Assembly (NCBI RefSeq): GCF_016908495.1
Contig: NZ_JAFBDZ010000002.1
Span: forward strand, 1-64,000
DNA: 64,000 bases
From: Rossellomorea pakistanensis
GTDB lineage: Bacteria > Bacillota > Bacilli > Bacillales > Bacillaceae_B
Direction of reading: 5' to 3'
The translations under genes were made by a program, and so were the position numbers. Below, in pieces: positions 31,553 through 41,104 of this stretch. Numbering within the stretch: position 1 is the stretch's first letter; every line of letters starts with the position of its first letter. The notes under the pieces are model-generated. The model did no database searches, was not told the DNA's origin, and saw nothing but the letters and a program-made list of their open reading frames with translations.

Positions 31553-33523
31553 ATGCCATCTTTTTTTCGAAAGCGTATGATCCGTTACCCATTATATGGA
31601 CTGATAGCGCTTTGCACTTTATTAGTGATCGCCTTCGCCTTTTACAATTGGGTTATTGCCGTGATTGGATTAGCTTTATTTGGCGGTGTATTCTTTCTTG
31701 CTTTTTATTATGAAAATAAATCTCATATGGCAACAGAAGATTACATATCGACCCTCTCCTATCGAGTAAAACGAGTGGGAGAAGAGGCATTAATGGAAAT
31801 GCCTATTGGAATTATGCTAATTAATGATGACTATTTTATTGAATGGACAAACCCGTTTCTTGCCTCTTGCTTCAATGAAGACACACTTGTAGGTCGTTCT
31901 CTCTACGATGTAGCAGAATCGGTCATCCCTCTCATTAAACAAGAAATTGATACAGAGATTATTACCATGAACGAACGAAAGTATCGAGTCGTCATCAAGT
32001 CGGATGAAAGACTTATTTATTTCTTTGATGTCACAGAGCAATCGCAAATTGAAAAGCAATATGAGGATGAGAAAACAGCTATCGGGATTATCTTTTTAGA
32101 CAACTATGATGAGCTCACTCAAGGTATGGATGACCAGACTCGTAGTAGTTTAAATAGTCTAGTAACCTCTATTTTAAATAAATGGGCAAAAGAATCAGGG
32201 GTTTTGCTGAAGCGAATTTCCTCAGAACGATTTTTGGCCGTTTTTAATGAAAAAATACTTCAAGTGCTAGAAAAAGAAAAGTTTTCCATTTTAGATGATG
32301 TAAGGGATACCACTTCGAAACAAAATGTTCCTCTTACTCTTAGTATTGGAGTCGGAATGGGTGTCTCTTCTCTACCAGAGCTAGGAACTTTAGCACAGTC
32401 GAGTCTAGATCTTGCTTTAGGTCGAGGTGGTGACCAAGCAGCGATTAAACAGACAAATGGGAAAGTAAAGTTCTATGGTGGAAAAACGAACCCGATGGAG
32501 AAACGTACAAGGGTGCGTGCACGCGTTATTTCCCATGCCCTTAAGGAGTTAATCGTCGAGAGTGATAAAGTCATTGTAATGGGCCATAAGCACCCTGATA
32601 TGGATGCTGTGGGTGCAGCTATCGGCATTCGAAAAGTTGCTCAAATGAATCAGAAAGAAGGATATGTAGTCCTTAATTTTAATGAGATTGATAATGGTGT
32701 TAAACGGTTACTTAAAGAGATCAAAGGAAACCCTGATCTATTTTCACGCTTTATTACACCTGAAGAAGCACTAGAGATGGCGACAGATGATACTCTATTA
32801 GTTGTTGTGGATACCCATAAGCCTTCACTCGTGATTGAAGAAAAATTATTAGGTAGAATAGAAAATGTCGTTGTGATTGACCATCATCGGAGAGGAGAAG
32901 ATTTTATTAAGAATCCATTGCTTGTTTATATGGAGCCTTATGCTTCTTCTACCGCTGAATTGGTAACAGAGTTATTAGAATATCAACCAAAGCATGAGAA
33001 GATTTCAATGCTTGAAGCCACTTCCCTTTTAGCAGGTATTATTGTCGATACGAAAAGCTTTACACTAAGAACTGGTTCAAGGACGTTTGATGCAGCCTCC
33101 TATTTACGGGCACAGGGAGCAGATACCGTTCTTGTACAGAAGTTTTTAAAAGAAGATGTGGATACTTATATTAAGCGGGCAAGACTAATTGAAACAGTTG
33201 ATTTTTATAAAGATGGAGTGGCGATTGCTAGAGGTAGTGATGACATTGTCTATGATCAGGTTCTCATTGCTCAAGCAGCTGATACTTTGTTAACAATGGA
33301 TGAAGTTATATCATCATTTGTCATTTCCAAGCGTGAGGAAAATTTGGTTAGTATTAGTGCCAGATCACTTGGAGAAGTGAACGTCCAAATTGTCATGGAA
33401 GCTCTAGGCGGCGGCGGGCATTTAACAAATGCAGCTACTCAATTACCGGATATCACTGTTGACGAGGCCGAAGAACAATTAAAACTGGCATTGGATGAAT
33501 ATTTTGAAGGGGGAAAAGACTAA
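31553..33523 (+). CDS. gdpP: cyclic-di-AMP phosphodiesterase GdpP
   Basis: 656 aa, as in B. subtilis GdpP (YybT, 659). Two membrane helices (~10-55), a degenerate PAS domain (~85-150), a degenerate GGDEF domain (~170-305; [11 protein letters not shown] replaces GGDEF), then DHH ([28 protein letters not shown]) and DHHA1 ([12 protein letters not shown]) domains. It hydrolyses c-di-AMP to pApA and so controls potassium and cell-wall homeostasis. Its stop overlaps the rplI start (TAATG). Confidence 0.96.
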   Translation: MPSFFRKRMIRYPLYGLIALCTLLVIAFAFYNWVIAVIGLALFGGVFFLAFYYENKSHMATEDYISTLSYRVKRVGEEALMEMPIGIMLINDDYFIEWTNPFLASCFNEDTLVGRSLYDVAESVIPLIKQEIDTEIITMNERKYRVVIKSDERLIYFFDVTEQSQIEKQYEDEKTAIGIIFLDNYDELTQGMDDQTRSSLNSLVTSILNKWAKESGVLLKRISSERFLAVFNEKILQVLEKEKFSILDDVRDTTSKQNVPLTLSIGVGMGVSSLPELGTLAQSSLDLALGRGGDQAAIKQTNGKVKFYGGKTNPMEKRTRVRARVISHALKELIVESDKVIVMGHKHPDMDAVGAAIGIRKVAQMNQKEGYVVLNFNEIDNGVKRLLKEIKGNPDLFSRFITPEEALEMATDDTLLVVVDTHKPSLVIEEKLLGRIENVVVIDHHRRGEDFIKNPLLVYMEPYASSTAELVTELLEYQPKHEKISMLEATSLLAGIIVDTKSFTLRTGSRTFDAASYLRAQGADTVLVQKFLKEDVDTYIKRARLIETVDFYKDGVAIARGSDDIVYDQVLIAQAADTLLTMDEVISSFVISKREENLVSISARSLGEVNVQIVMEALGGGGHLTNAATQLPDITVDEAEEQLKLALDEYFEGGKD

Positions 33524-33972
33524 TGAAAGTGATTTTCTTAAAAGATGTAAAGGGAAAAGGTAAAAAAGGCGAAGTGAAAAATGTAGCAGATGGGTATGCA
33601 CATAACTTCCTTATCAAGCAAGGGTTAGCAGTAGAAGCTAATCATTCGAATGTAAGTCAATTAGAAGGACAAAAGAAGAAAGAGCAAAAGCTAGCTCAGG
33701 AAGAGTTAGAAGAAGCGAAACAGCTTAAAGAAAAGCTAGAAGGTTTAACGATCGAGATGAAGGCAAAAGCTGGAGAAGGCGGTAGACTTTTTGGTTCGAT
33801 TACTAGTAAGCAGATTGCTGAGACGCTCAAGAAAAATCATAAAATCAAAATTGATAAACGTAAAATTGAAATGAATGATGCGATCCGTGCATTGGGATAT
33901 ACAAATGTACCTGTTAAGCTTCATTCAGATGTAACGGCAACATTAAAAGTCCATGTTACAGAAGAAAACTAA
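33523..33972 (+). CDS. rplI: 50S ribosomal protein L9
   Basis: 149 aa. The N-domain has the L9 signature [21 protein letters not shown] and [11 protein letters not shown] long helix follows, then the C-domain with [17 protein letters not shown]9 reaches out from the L1 stalk base of the 50S subunit. The ATG overlaps the gdpP stop by one base (TAATG), so translation is coupled. Confidence 0.96.
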   Translation: MKVIFLKDVKGKGKKGEVKNVADGYAHNFLIKQGLAVEANHSNVSQLEGQKKKEQKLAQEELEEAKQLKEKLEGLTIEMKAKAGEGGRLFGSITSKQIAETLKKNHKIKIDKRKIEMNDAIRALGYTNVPVKLHSDVTATLKVHVTEEN

Positions 33973-34024
33973 ATTTGCCAACTCATATTTTCAAAAAACA
34001 TGTTAGAATAAAATAGGTATGTAA

Positions 34025-34057
34025 AAATGTGATCAATTATCTGATCACATTTTTTCT
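34025..34057 (+). terminator. rplI terminator
   Basis: AAATGTGATCA and TGATCACATTT form an 11-bp stem followed by TTTTTC. Confidence 0.88.
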
Positions 34058-34095
34058 TAGACTAATAGTCCTTCTCTAAAGGAGGTTTTCTATAT

Positions 34096-35460
34096 ATGAA
34101 TGAATTGTTGAACCATCAAGTACCACCTCAAAATATTGAAGCAGAGCAAGCTGTGTTAGGTGCTATTTTCCTAGAACCTTCCTCTCTTACTCAAGCATCA
34201 GAAGCGCTCATCCCAGAAGATTTTTATCGTAATTCTCATCAGAAAATCTTTAATGTAATGTTGAACCTGAGTGATGCTGGGCAGGCAGTAGATTTAATTA
34301 CCGTTACGGAAGAACTAGCTAATATGAAAGAGCTTGAGGATGTTGGTGGAGTATCTTACTTAAGTGAACTAGCGGCATCTGCCCCGACAGCCGCAAATAT
34401 TGAGTATTATGCCAAGATAGTAGAAGAAAAATCACTATTAAGAAGATTAATCCGGACAGCATCTACGATTGCTCAAGATGGATATACACGCGAAGATGAG
34501 GTAGATGAGCTTCTAAGTGAAGCAGAAAAAAATATTATGGAAGTAGCTCAAAGAAAAAATGCAGGAGCCTTTCATAATATTAAAGATGTTTTAGTACGAA
34601 CGTACGATAACATTGAGACCCTTCATAACCGTGTAGGGGACATTACGGGAATCCCTACAGGGTTCGCTGATTTAGATCATATGACGGCAGGGTTTCAACG
34701 AAATGACCTAATCATTGTGGCTGCCCGCCCTTCCGTTGGTAAGACAGCCTTTGCCCTGAATATTGCTCAGAATGTCGCAACAAAAACCGATGAAAATGTA
34801 GCTATTTTCAGTTTGGAGATGGGTGCTGAGCAGCTTGTGATGCGTATGCTTTGTGCTGAAGGGAATATCAATGCTCAAAATCTTCGTACAGGCTCCCTTA
34901 CTGATGAAGACTGGAGAAAGTTAACGATGGCAATGGGAAGCCTTTCAAATTCAGGTATTTATATTGATGATACTCCAGGGATCCGTGTTAATGAAATTCG
35001 CTCAAAATGCCGCCGTTTGAAACAGGAATCTGGACTAGGGATGATCCTGATTGATTATTTACAATTAATCCAAGGGTCCGGACGATCAGGAGAAAATCGT
35101 CAGCAGGAAGTATCAGAAATTTCCCGGGCATTAAAAGGGTTAGCGCGTGAATTAGAAGTGCCCGTTATCGCTCTTTCACAGTTGTCACGTGGAGTAGAAC
35201 AACGACAAGATAAGCGTCCGATGATGTCTGATATTCGTGAATCAGGAAGTATTGAGCAAGATGCTGATATTGTAGCCTTCTTATATCGTGATGATTATTA
35301 TGATAAAGAATCAGAGAACAAGAACATTATCGAAATTATCATTGCTAAGCAACGTAACGGCCCGGTTGGAACCGTCTCTCTCGCCTTCGTTAAAGAATAT
35401 AATAAATTCGTAAACCTCGAACGGCGATTCGACGATACTGGCATTCCACCTGGAGCCTAA
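34096..35460 (+). CDS. dnaC: replicative DNA helicase (DnaB type; dnaC in Bacillus)
   Basis: 454 aa, the same as B. subtilis DnaC, the hexameric helicase that unwinds the fork. The N-terminal primase-binding collar (PPQNIEAEQAVLGAIFLEP) runs to ~110, a linker follows, then the RecA-like motor with Walker A ARPSVGKTAFALNIA, Walker B LGMILIDYLQLI and the arginine-finger region DIRESGSIEQDADI. AAAGGAGG precedes the ATG. No intein or insertion is seen. Confidence 0.97.
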   Translation: MNELLNHQVPPQNIEAEQAVLGAIFLEPSSLTQASEALIPEDFYRNSHQKIFNVMLNLSDAGQAVDLITVTEELANMKELEDVGGVSYLSELAASAPTAANIEYYAKIVEEKSLLRRLIRTASTIAQDGYTREDEVDELLSEAEKNIMEVAQRKNAGAFHNIKDVLVRTYDNIETLHNRVGDITGIPTGFADLDHMTAGFQRNDLIIVAARPSVGKTAFALNIAQNVATKTDENVAIFSLEMGAEQLVMRMLCAEGNINAQNLRTGSLTDEDWRKLTMAMGSLSNSGIYIDDTPGIRVNEIRSKCRRLKQESGLGMILIDYLQLIQGSGRSGENRQQEVSEISRALKGLARELEVPVIALSQLSRGVEQRQDKRPMMSDIRESGSIEQDADIVAFLYRDDYYDKESENKNIIEIIIAKQRNGPVGTVSLAFVKEYNKFVNLERRFDDTGIPPGA

Positions 35461-35461
35461 A

Positions 35462-35502
35462 AAGAGGCTGCCTCCTTCAAATGGAGGCAGCCTCTTTTCT
35501 TC
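35462..35502 (+). terminator. dnaC terminator
   Basis: A perfect 12-bp stem, GAGGCTGCCTCC and GGAGGCAGCCTC, followed by TTTTCTTC, directly after the stop codon. Confidence 0.92.
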
Positions 35503-35545
35503 GACAAATTTCGGGCCGTGCCTGGCACCACCCGAAATTTGTTGA
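35501..35545. repeat. palindromic repeat with GTGCCTGGCAC core
   Basis: TCGACAAATTTCGGG (35501-35515) is the near-perfect complement of CCCGAAATTTGTTGA (35531-35545), around CCGTGCCTGGCACCA. GTGCCTGGCAC-type palindromes recur in Bacillus genomes as short dispersed repeats (from memory); only one copy is seen here. Confidence 0.65.
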
Positions 35546-35551
35546 ATATTG

Positions 35552-35593
35552 CATACGAACAAATGTGAAGAAATAATAAATAAATGTTCGTGT
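35552..35593. promoter_or_regulatory. paired PurBoxes (PurR operator) of purA
   Basis: CATACGAACAAAT (35552-35564) and, inverted, ACACGAACATTTA (complement of 35581-35593) both carry the CGAAC core of the PurBox and are 16 bp apart. This is the layout of PurR operators in Bacillus, upstream of the purA promoter. PurR would repress purA when PRPP is low. Confidence 0.8.
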
Positions 35594-35598
35594 TTCAA

Positions 35599-35628
35599 TT
35601 GACTTTTTGCATAGTTAATTGATAAAAT
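35599..35628 (+). promoter_or_regulatory. purA promoter
   Basis: -35 TTGACT (35599-35604), 18-bp spacer and -10 TAAAAT (35623-35628), ~50 bp upstream of purA and just downstream of the PurBoxes. Confidence 0.75.
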
Positions 35629-35658
35629 GAGTTTGTTTGAAAAAAGTGGGTATATTAA

Positions 35659-36972
<1,314 letters not shown>

Positions 36973-36974
36973 TC

Positions 36975-37076
36975 AGGCTGTTTTCGCATAGATTGTTGTT
37001 TTTCGATCAAGAATAGAAATCCGTCATGATTAAGGTTTCGGGGCATCTTTTAAATTGTACAAAAAGAGCCTTAATC
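36975..37076 (+). repeat. repeat module downstream of purA
   Basis: Starts GGCTGTTTTCGCATAGATTG then TTGTTTTTCGA, like the module at 22628-22660. It continues to an inverted pair GATTAAGG (37028-37035) and CCTTAATC (37069-37076). Non-coding. Confidence 0.5.
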
Positions 37077-37112
37077 AAAAAAGGTTGCCACAATAAATGG
37101 CAACCTTTTTTC
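37077..37112. terminator. bidirectional terminator, purA / channel gene
   Basis: AAAAAGGTTGCCA and TGGCAACCTTTTTT form a long perfect stem with A- and T-runs on both sides. It sits exactly between the convergent purA and potassium-channel genes. Confidence 0.9.
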
Positions 37113-38135
37113 TTATGATTTTATTTTTTCATAAACGTGATCATGACAAACAATATATAACAAGTCATCTGACTTTAAGGGTTTTTGATGAGCATTGGTG
37201 AAATCCATTTCATCATTAACGGCAATTAAAACAGCCCCATAAGCTAATAAGTTCTCTGATGCCTCCTTATACGTCTTCCATTCAGCTTTAGGTAATAGTT
37301 CATGGATATTATTTCCAAATCGCTTACTTAAAAGCTGTCTGAAAATACTCGTGGTTCCAGGATGTAAGGTGGACTTTGCCATCAGCATTGAAATCGAATC
37401 ATTTGAAAGAATAAAATCATCGACATGGATATGATGAAATTTAGGAATATTTTTATCCTCACAAATCTCTACAATGGTATGAATATCTTTATTATGCTGG
37501 TGTGAAAGTGATTCTACTGCAGAGGCGATTAAAAGAGTCTTCCCATCGGCTAAAATGGATTGAGTTATCGCTTCATCTGCAAAAATGGCAACTCGCTTAG
37601 CCTCAAGTATATTAGCTTTAAGAAGAACTTCTTCGTCTGAAGCATCACCTTGAATATAGTGAATTTGGTCATGATTAAAAGGATTTTCCTTTAATGAATC
37701 AATCAAAACAACCGTCATTTCGGGGAGATGTGCGAATACTTCTTGTATGGCTCTTTCTGTTTTTTGAGACCAGCCGATGTAAATAATATGATTTTTACCC
37801 TTAAACACTACCTTCCCCTCCCTCTTTAATTGATTATAAGTAGTTAAGGAATCCACTACATTACTAATGAGTAAACCGATAATTCCGATTCCAAAAATAA
37901 ATAGAAAAATTCCCAGCAGCCTTCCAGGAACGGTTATCGGTGAGTAATCCCCATATCCTACCGTTGTCAAGGTTGTCATAGTCCACCAGAAACTTTCAAA
38001 TACTGTTGGAAATGTATTAGGTTCAAAATAATGAATTCCGAATGTCCCAATTACGATAATGAAAATAGAAAAAAGCAAGATAACACTAAAATCCATTTTA
38101 CTTACTTTTTTCAGTAATCGAAGAAAAATAGTCAA
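37113..38135 (-). CDS. potassium channel with RCK domain (TrkA-N), YugO-like
   Basis: 340 aa from a TTG at 38135, chosen because AGGAGGTG lies 7 nt upstream. TM1 (~16-37), pore helix with the potassium selectivity filter TTVGYGD, TM2 (~72-93), then an RCK (TrkA-N) Rossmann domain (HIIYIGWSQKTERAIQEV; the glycine motif is altered) and a C-terminal RCK-C-like part. It resembles B. subtilis YugO, the channel used in biofilm electrical signalling. RCK domains bind nucleotides or ions to gate the pore. Convergent to purA. Confidence 0.88.
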   Translation of the reverse strand: MTIFLRLLKKVSKMDFSVILLFSIFIIVIGTFGIHYFEPNTFPTVFESFWWTMTTLTTVGYGDYSPITVPGRLLGIFLFIFGIGIIGLLISNVVDSLTTYNQLKREGKVVFKGKNHIIYIGWSQKTERAIQEVFAHLPEMTVVLIDSLKENPFNHDQIHYIQGDASDEEVLLKANILEAKRVAIFADEAITQSILADGKTLLIASAVESLSHQHNKDIHTIVEICEDKNIPKFHHIHVDDFILSNDSISMLMAKSTLHPGTTSIFRQLLSKRFGNNIHELLPKAEWKTYKEASENLLAYGAVLIAVNDEMDFTNAHQKPLKSDDLLYIVCHDHVYEKIKS

Positions 38136-38244
38136 ATAATCCCACCTCCTGCATTTATATCTTATCATGAATGCGATCAAATTAAGCATATTTATCCAAA
38201 TTTTAAAAGCTGATCATTTTTCGACAAATTTTTTTAAAAAGTTG

Positions 38245-38274
38245 TTGCCTAATCATTTTCTTATGTGGTAATAT
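38245..38274 (+). promoter_or_regulatory. promoter of the tRNA locus
   Basis: TTGCCT (38245-38250), 18-bp spacer and TAATAT (38269-38274), ~48 bp upstream of the first tRNA-like element. Confidence 0.5.
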
Positions 38275-38321
38275 TATCTTCGTTGCCATAAAAGAGCATT
38301 TAAACGAGATTGATAGTTTAA

Positions 38322-38423
38322 GAGCCAATAGCTCAGTTGGTAGAGCACGAACGAGTAAGCTGCGAAGCGAAACATCAGCGTACAGCACGAGAGACATCTT
38401 GAATAAGCATCCTGAGAGCTGGA
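38322..38423 (+). ncRNA. tRNA-Lys 5'-half fused to a structured tail, element 1
   Basis: Positions 38322-38347 copy the first 26 nt of the neighbouring tRNA-Lys (acceptor strand and D-arm, one mismatch: GAGCCAATAGCTCAG versus GAGCCATTAGCTCAG). The match stops at tRNA position 26/27. A ~75-nt tail follows that is related to the tail of element 2: CG..CGAGTAAGCT, TCAGC, ACA, CGAG, CTTGAATA, TCCTGAGA and TGG are shared in order. The tail can pair CAGC (38383-38386) with GCTG (38418-38421). It has no anticodon or T-arm, so it is not a tRNA. Function unknown; it may be a pseudogene, a small RNA or a mobile element. Confidence 0.55.
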
Positions 38424-38461
38424 CGTCGAAGATGAAACTTTATTAATGCAGTTATTATTGA

Positions 38462-38537
38462 GAGCCATTAGCTCAGTTGGTAGAGCATCTGACTTTTAAT
38501 CAGAGGGTCGAAGGTTCGAGTCCTTCATGGCTCACCA
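38462..38537 (+). tRNA. tRNA-Lys (TTT)
   Basis: 76 nt with encoded CCA. Acceptor GAGCCAT pairs with ATGGCTC. The anticodon stem TCTGA/TCAGA encloses loop CTTTTAA with anticodon TTT. The T-arm is AGGTTCGAGTCCT. First complete tRNA of the locus. Confidence 0.96.
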
Positions 38538-38547
38538 CTTTAAACGT

Positions 38548-38622
38548 GGCCCGTTGGTCAAGCGGTTAAGACACCGCCCTTTCACGGCGGTAACACGGGT
38601 TCGAATCCCGTCCGGACCGCCA
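38548..38622 (+). tRNA. tRNA-Glu (TTC) with a tRNA-Asp-like 3' end
   Basis: 75 nt with CCA. The 5' part, GGCCCGTTGGTCAAGCGG through the anticodon loop CTTTCAC (anticodon TTC) and the T-arm, is tRNA-Glu. The 3' acceptor strand is CCGGACC plus G, the tRNA-Asp sequence, so acceptor pairs 3-70 (C-A) and 7-66 (T-C) fail. In B. subtilis, as I recall, the trnY order is Lys-Glu-Asp-Phe. The likely origin is a deletion between the similar Glu and Asp T-arms (CGGGTTCGA). It may be poorly functional, or an assembly collapse. Confidence 0.8.
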
Positions 38623-38675
38623 TTACATACATATCTTTGCAAGGAATTATTTCATTTAGAAAACAATTTTAATAC

Positions 38676-38776
38676 AGCTCGGTAGCTCAGTTGGTAGAGC
38701 ACGTCCGAGTAAGCTTCAAAGTGTTACTTCAGCACACAAGTCGAGCAGCTACTTGAATAGACTTCCTGAGACTTGG
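38676..38776 (+). ncRNA. tRNA-Phe 5'-half fused to a structured tail, element 2
   Basis: Positions 38676-38701 match the first 26 nt of the downstream tRNA-Phe except for the first base (A for G). The following ~75-nt tail is homologous to that of element 1. CAAGT (38736-38740) can pair with ACTTG (38771-38775), where element 1 has CAGC and GCTG; two columns change in a compensatory way. The upstream flank is duplicated too: a ~53-bp direct repeat at 38649-38701 and 38794-38846 is 145 bp apart. Confidence 0.55.
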
Positions 38777-38820
38777 GTGATGGACAAGGCACTATTTCAT
38801 TTAGGAAACAATACTAATAC

Positions 38821-38893
38821 GGCTCGGTAGCTCAGTTGGTAGAGCAATGGACTGAAAATCCATGTGTCGGCGGTTCGATTCCGTCCCGAGCCA
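38821..38893 (+). tRNA. tRNA-Phe (GAA)
   Basis: 73 nt without encoded CCA (TCT follows the discriminator A). Acceptor GGCTCGG pairs with CCGAGCC. The anticodon stem ATGGA/TCCAT encloses loop CTGAAAA with anticodon GAA. The T-arm is CGGTTCGATTCCG. Confidence 0.96.
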
Positions 38894-38896
38894 TCT

Positions 38897-38936
38897 AAAA
38901 AGCACTGCGATGACTAGACTCTCGCAGTGCTTTTTC
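38897..38936 (+). terminator. tRNA locus terminator
   Basis: AAAAAGCACTGCGA and TCGCAGTGCTTTTT, a 14-bp perfect stem with a T-run. Confidence 0.92.
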
Positions 38937-39246
38937 TTTGTAATACTTATGTAACATTGGATGGGGACTTTTCTAAGATTTCCCTGAAATTCATTATGCC
39001 CTTTACATAATAACCCTAGAAAATCCCCTCTACATCTTATTTCCTATATAAAAACAGAGAAATTGTTATATTTTATATAATTAAGTCTAATTTTGTCAGC
39101 AATTATACATTTTTATTACATTATACAAACGATTCTTTCGGGTTCTTAAATTTGTGGTAAATTAGAGAAGTGCAAAATTTGTAGAATATTCGTTTTTTAG
39201 TATGAAAGCACTAACATTTTTCTTAGAAATTTAGGAGGATCGCCCA
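38937..39246. other. intergenic region upstream of the M23 peptidase gene
   Basis: 310 AT-rich bases with no gene. It holds a candidate WalR-type site at 39104-39120 and the TTTAGGAGG ribosome site of the peptidase gene. No SigA promoter stands out with certainty. Confidence 0.5.
39104..39120 (-). promoter_or_regulatory. candidate WalR binding site
   Basis: On the minus strand the bases read TGTAAT-AAAAA-TGTATA, against the WalR consensus of two TGTWAH hexamers separated by 5 bp (the second hexamer differs at one position). It lies ~130 bp upstream of a cell-wall hydrolase gene adjacent to walRK, the expected kind of WalR target. Confidence 0.5.
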
Positions 39247-40734
39247 ATGACTTGGACGAAGAAAATACGAAATTATTCGTCAAAACTACTAAACTCTAAA
39301 AATACATATAGACCAAATACTCTATTTAATAAAGTAGCGATTACGGTCTTAGCTATATCTGGGATTTCCATTACATCTGTATCTTCTGCTCATGCAGAAG
39401 AAAACGAAAGTGAACTTCAAACCATCTATCATGTTTATCTCGATGAACAGTATGCAGGAGCGGTTACAGATCAATCATTGATTAAGGATGCTAAAGAAGA
39501 AAAAATTAACAAGGTTGAAGAAGTGCATTCTGATTTCGAAATAGATATTGATAAAGAACTTTCATTTGTTCCTGAGCAGGTTTTTAGAAACAATGTAAAC
39601 AATCAAGCGACGGTTAAGACGTTTAATGCAAGTGTAACGGCAAAAGCAGAAGCTGTCTCCCTTCAAATCAATGGGAAACCAGTTGTTTATGTTAAAGATA
39701 AAGCTGATGCGGAAGAATTAATGAAACAATTAAAGCTCAAATATGTTTCTGAAGAAGAACTAGCTGAATATGAAGCAAGAAAAAAAGATTCCAGTAGTGA
39801 ATTACCCCCACTAAAGGAGGGTGAAACACGTATATTAGAAATAAGTGCTGCTGAAGATTTAAAGTTCAATGCTGCTGAAGAAGAACCCGAAAAGGTTTTA
39901 ACTCCAGAGAAGGCAGTTGAGCTTCTTTTAAAGGGAACTCTTGAAGAGAAAAAGTATAAGGTTCAGTCAGGAGATGCTCTTAGTAATATCGCAGAAGAAT
40001 ATAATATGTCAACTACTGAACTGTTTGATTTAAATCCTTCTTTAGAAGAAGATGGTGTTTTGCAAGTTGGGACCGAAATTAACGTAACAGAAACAAAGCC
40101 ACTCATTCATGTAAATATAAAAAGAGAAGCTAAAAAACAAGAAAAAATAGCTCATGGAAACGAAGTGGTAGAAGATTCTTCTATGTATAAGGGTGATATG
40201 AAAGTTAAACAAGAGGGTCAAGATGGAGAGCGGATCGTCACTTATCTTGTAGAAGAACAAAATGGCGACGTAACCAAAAAGACAGAAAAAGATGAAGAAA
40301 TGATCAAAGAGCCAGTTAAGCACATTGTCATTCGTGGAACAAAAGTGACGCCATCAAGAGGTTCTGGCAATTTTGTTTGGCCAACAAATGGTGGATATGT
40401 TTCATCTAAAATGGGTCCAAGATGGGGAAAAGTTCACAAAGGGATTGATATTGCAAGACCGGATAACAAGACTATTAAAGCAATTGATAATGGAAAGGTT
40501 ATATCTGCAGGTTTTGATGATGGCGGGTACGGAAACAAAATCGTCATCGACCACAATAACGGTTATAAATCTGTCTATGCTCATTTAAGTAGTATTGATG
40601 TTTCTGTCGGGGAAACAGTATCAGCAGGATCTAAAATTGGGAACATGGGAAAAACCGGACAGTCCACAGGAGTTCATTTACACATTGAAATCTATAAGAA
40701 TGGATCCCGTGTTAATCCGTTAGAATTATTATAA
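39247..40734 (+). CDS. secreted M23 metallopeptidase with LysM and G5 domains
   Basis: 495 aa. Long signal peptide with hydrophobic core ~29-46 and cleavage after AHA (residue 50). The next 180 residues are charged, of no domain I recognise. LysM at ~236-281 (KYKVQSGDALSNIAEEYNMS), G5 at ~282-364, and an M23 endopeptidase at ~376-490 with zinc ligands HKGIDIA (His397, Asp401) and HLHIE (His479). It should cut peptidoglycan cross-bridges. It sits just upstream of walR, with a possible WalR site in its promoter region, so it is probably a WalRK-controlled cell-wall hydrolase. Confidence 0.9.
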   Translation: MTWTKKIRNYSSKLLNSKNTYRPNTLFNKVAITVLAISGISITSVSSAHAEENESELQTIYHVYLDEQYAGAVTDQSLIKDAKEEKINKVEEVHSDFEIDIDKELSFVPEQVFRNNVNNQATVKTFNASVTAKAEAVSLQINGKPVVYVKDKADAEELMKQLKLKYVSEEELAEYEARKKDSSSELPPLKEGETRILEISAAEDLKFNAAEEEPEKVLTPEKAVELLLKGTLEEKKYKVQSGDALSNIAEEYNMSTTELFDLNPSLEEDGVLQVGTEINVTETKPLIHVNIKREAKKQEKIAHGNEVVEDSSMYKGDMKVKQEGQDGERIVTYLVEEQNGDVTKKTEKDEEMIKEPVKHIVIRGTKVTPSRGSGNFVWPTNGGYVSSKMGPRWGKVHKGIDIARPDNKTIKAIDNGKVISAGFDDGGYGNKIVIDHNNGYKSVYAHLSSIDVSVGETVSAGSKIGNMGKTGQSTGVHLHIEIYKNGSRVNPLELL

Positions 40735-40741
40735 TCATATG

Positions 40742-40836
40742 AGGCTGACCCTAAAGGGTTATGCACTGCATAGGAGAAAACGTAAAGTTTTTTATGTGGT
40801 GTTTCACCTTTAGCTTGGATCAGTCTCATTTTCTAT
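40742..40836 (+). terminator. terminator after the M23 gene
   Basis: GAGGCTGA pairs with TCAGTCTC, and TAAAGG with CCTTTA, in a long branched stem-loop, followed by ATTTTCT. The remaining ~265 bp to walR (40837-41104) hold no other gene; they must contain the walR promoter, which I could not fix with confidence. Confidence 0.6.
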
Positions 40837-41104
40837 TATGAACATGGATATTTTTGTTAGTGAAAATATACAATAAGAAAGAAATTGTTCATTCAGTTTA
40901 CTAGTAAAAGATGAATTAAGAAGGAGAAAATGATAAATTAGAGAAAGAAATAGTAAAGGGATATGAATACTTTACAAATTGTACTTTTGGATGCAAGCAT
41001 AAATAGGGTATGGGAATTGATTTTTGTGCAAAGTTACAACAGAATTTATCGAAAAAGTCATACTAAATGAAATAAAAATTGCCATGAAGGAGACCCGTTC
41101 GTAT

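Noticed and set aside
35119-35132. ATTTCCCGGGCATT as a Noc-binding site
   Set aside because: It differs from ATTTCCCGGGAAAT at two positions and lies within dnaC coding sequence; chance is likely.
38322-38423. T-box riboswitch or intron-containing tRNA as an explanation of the tRNA-like element
   Set aside because: No specifier loop, no T-box sequence and no terminator/antiterminator pair; no 3' tRNA half follows the tail as an intron model would need, because the next tRNA starts with its own 5' half.
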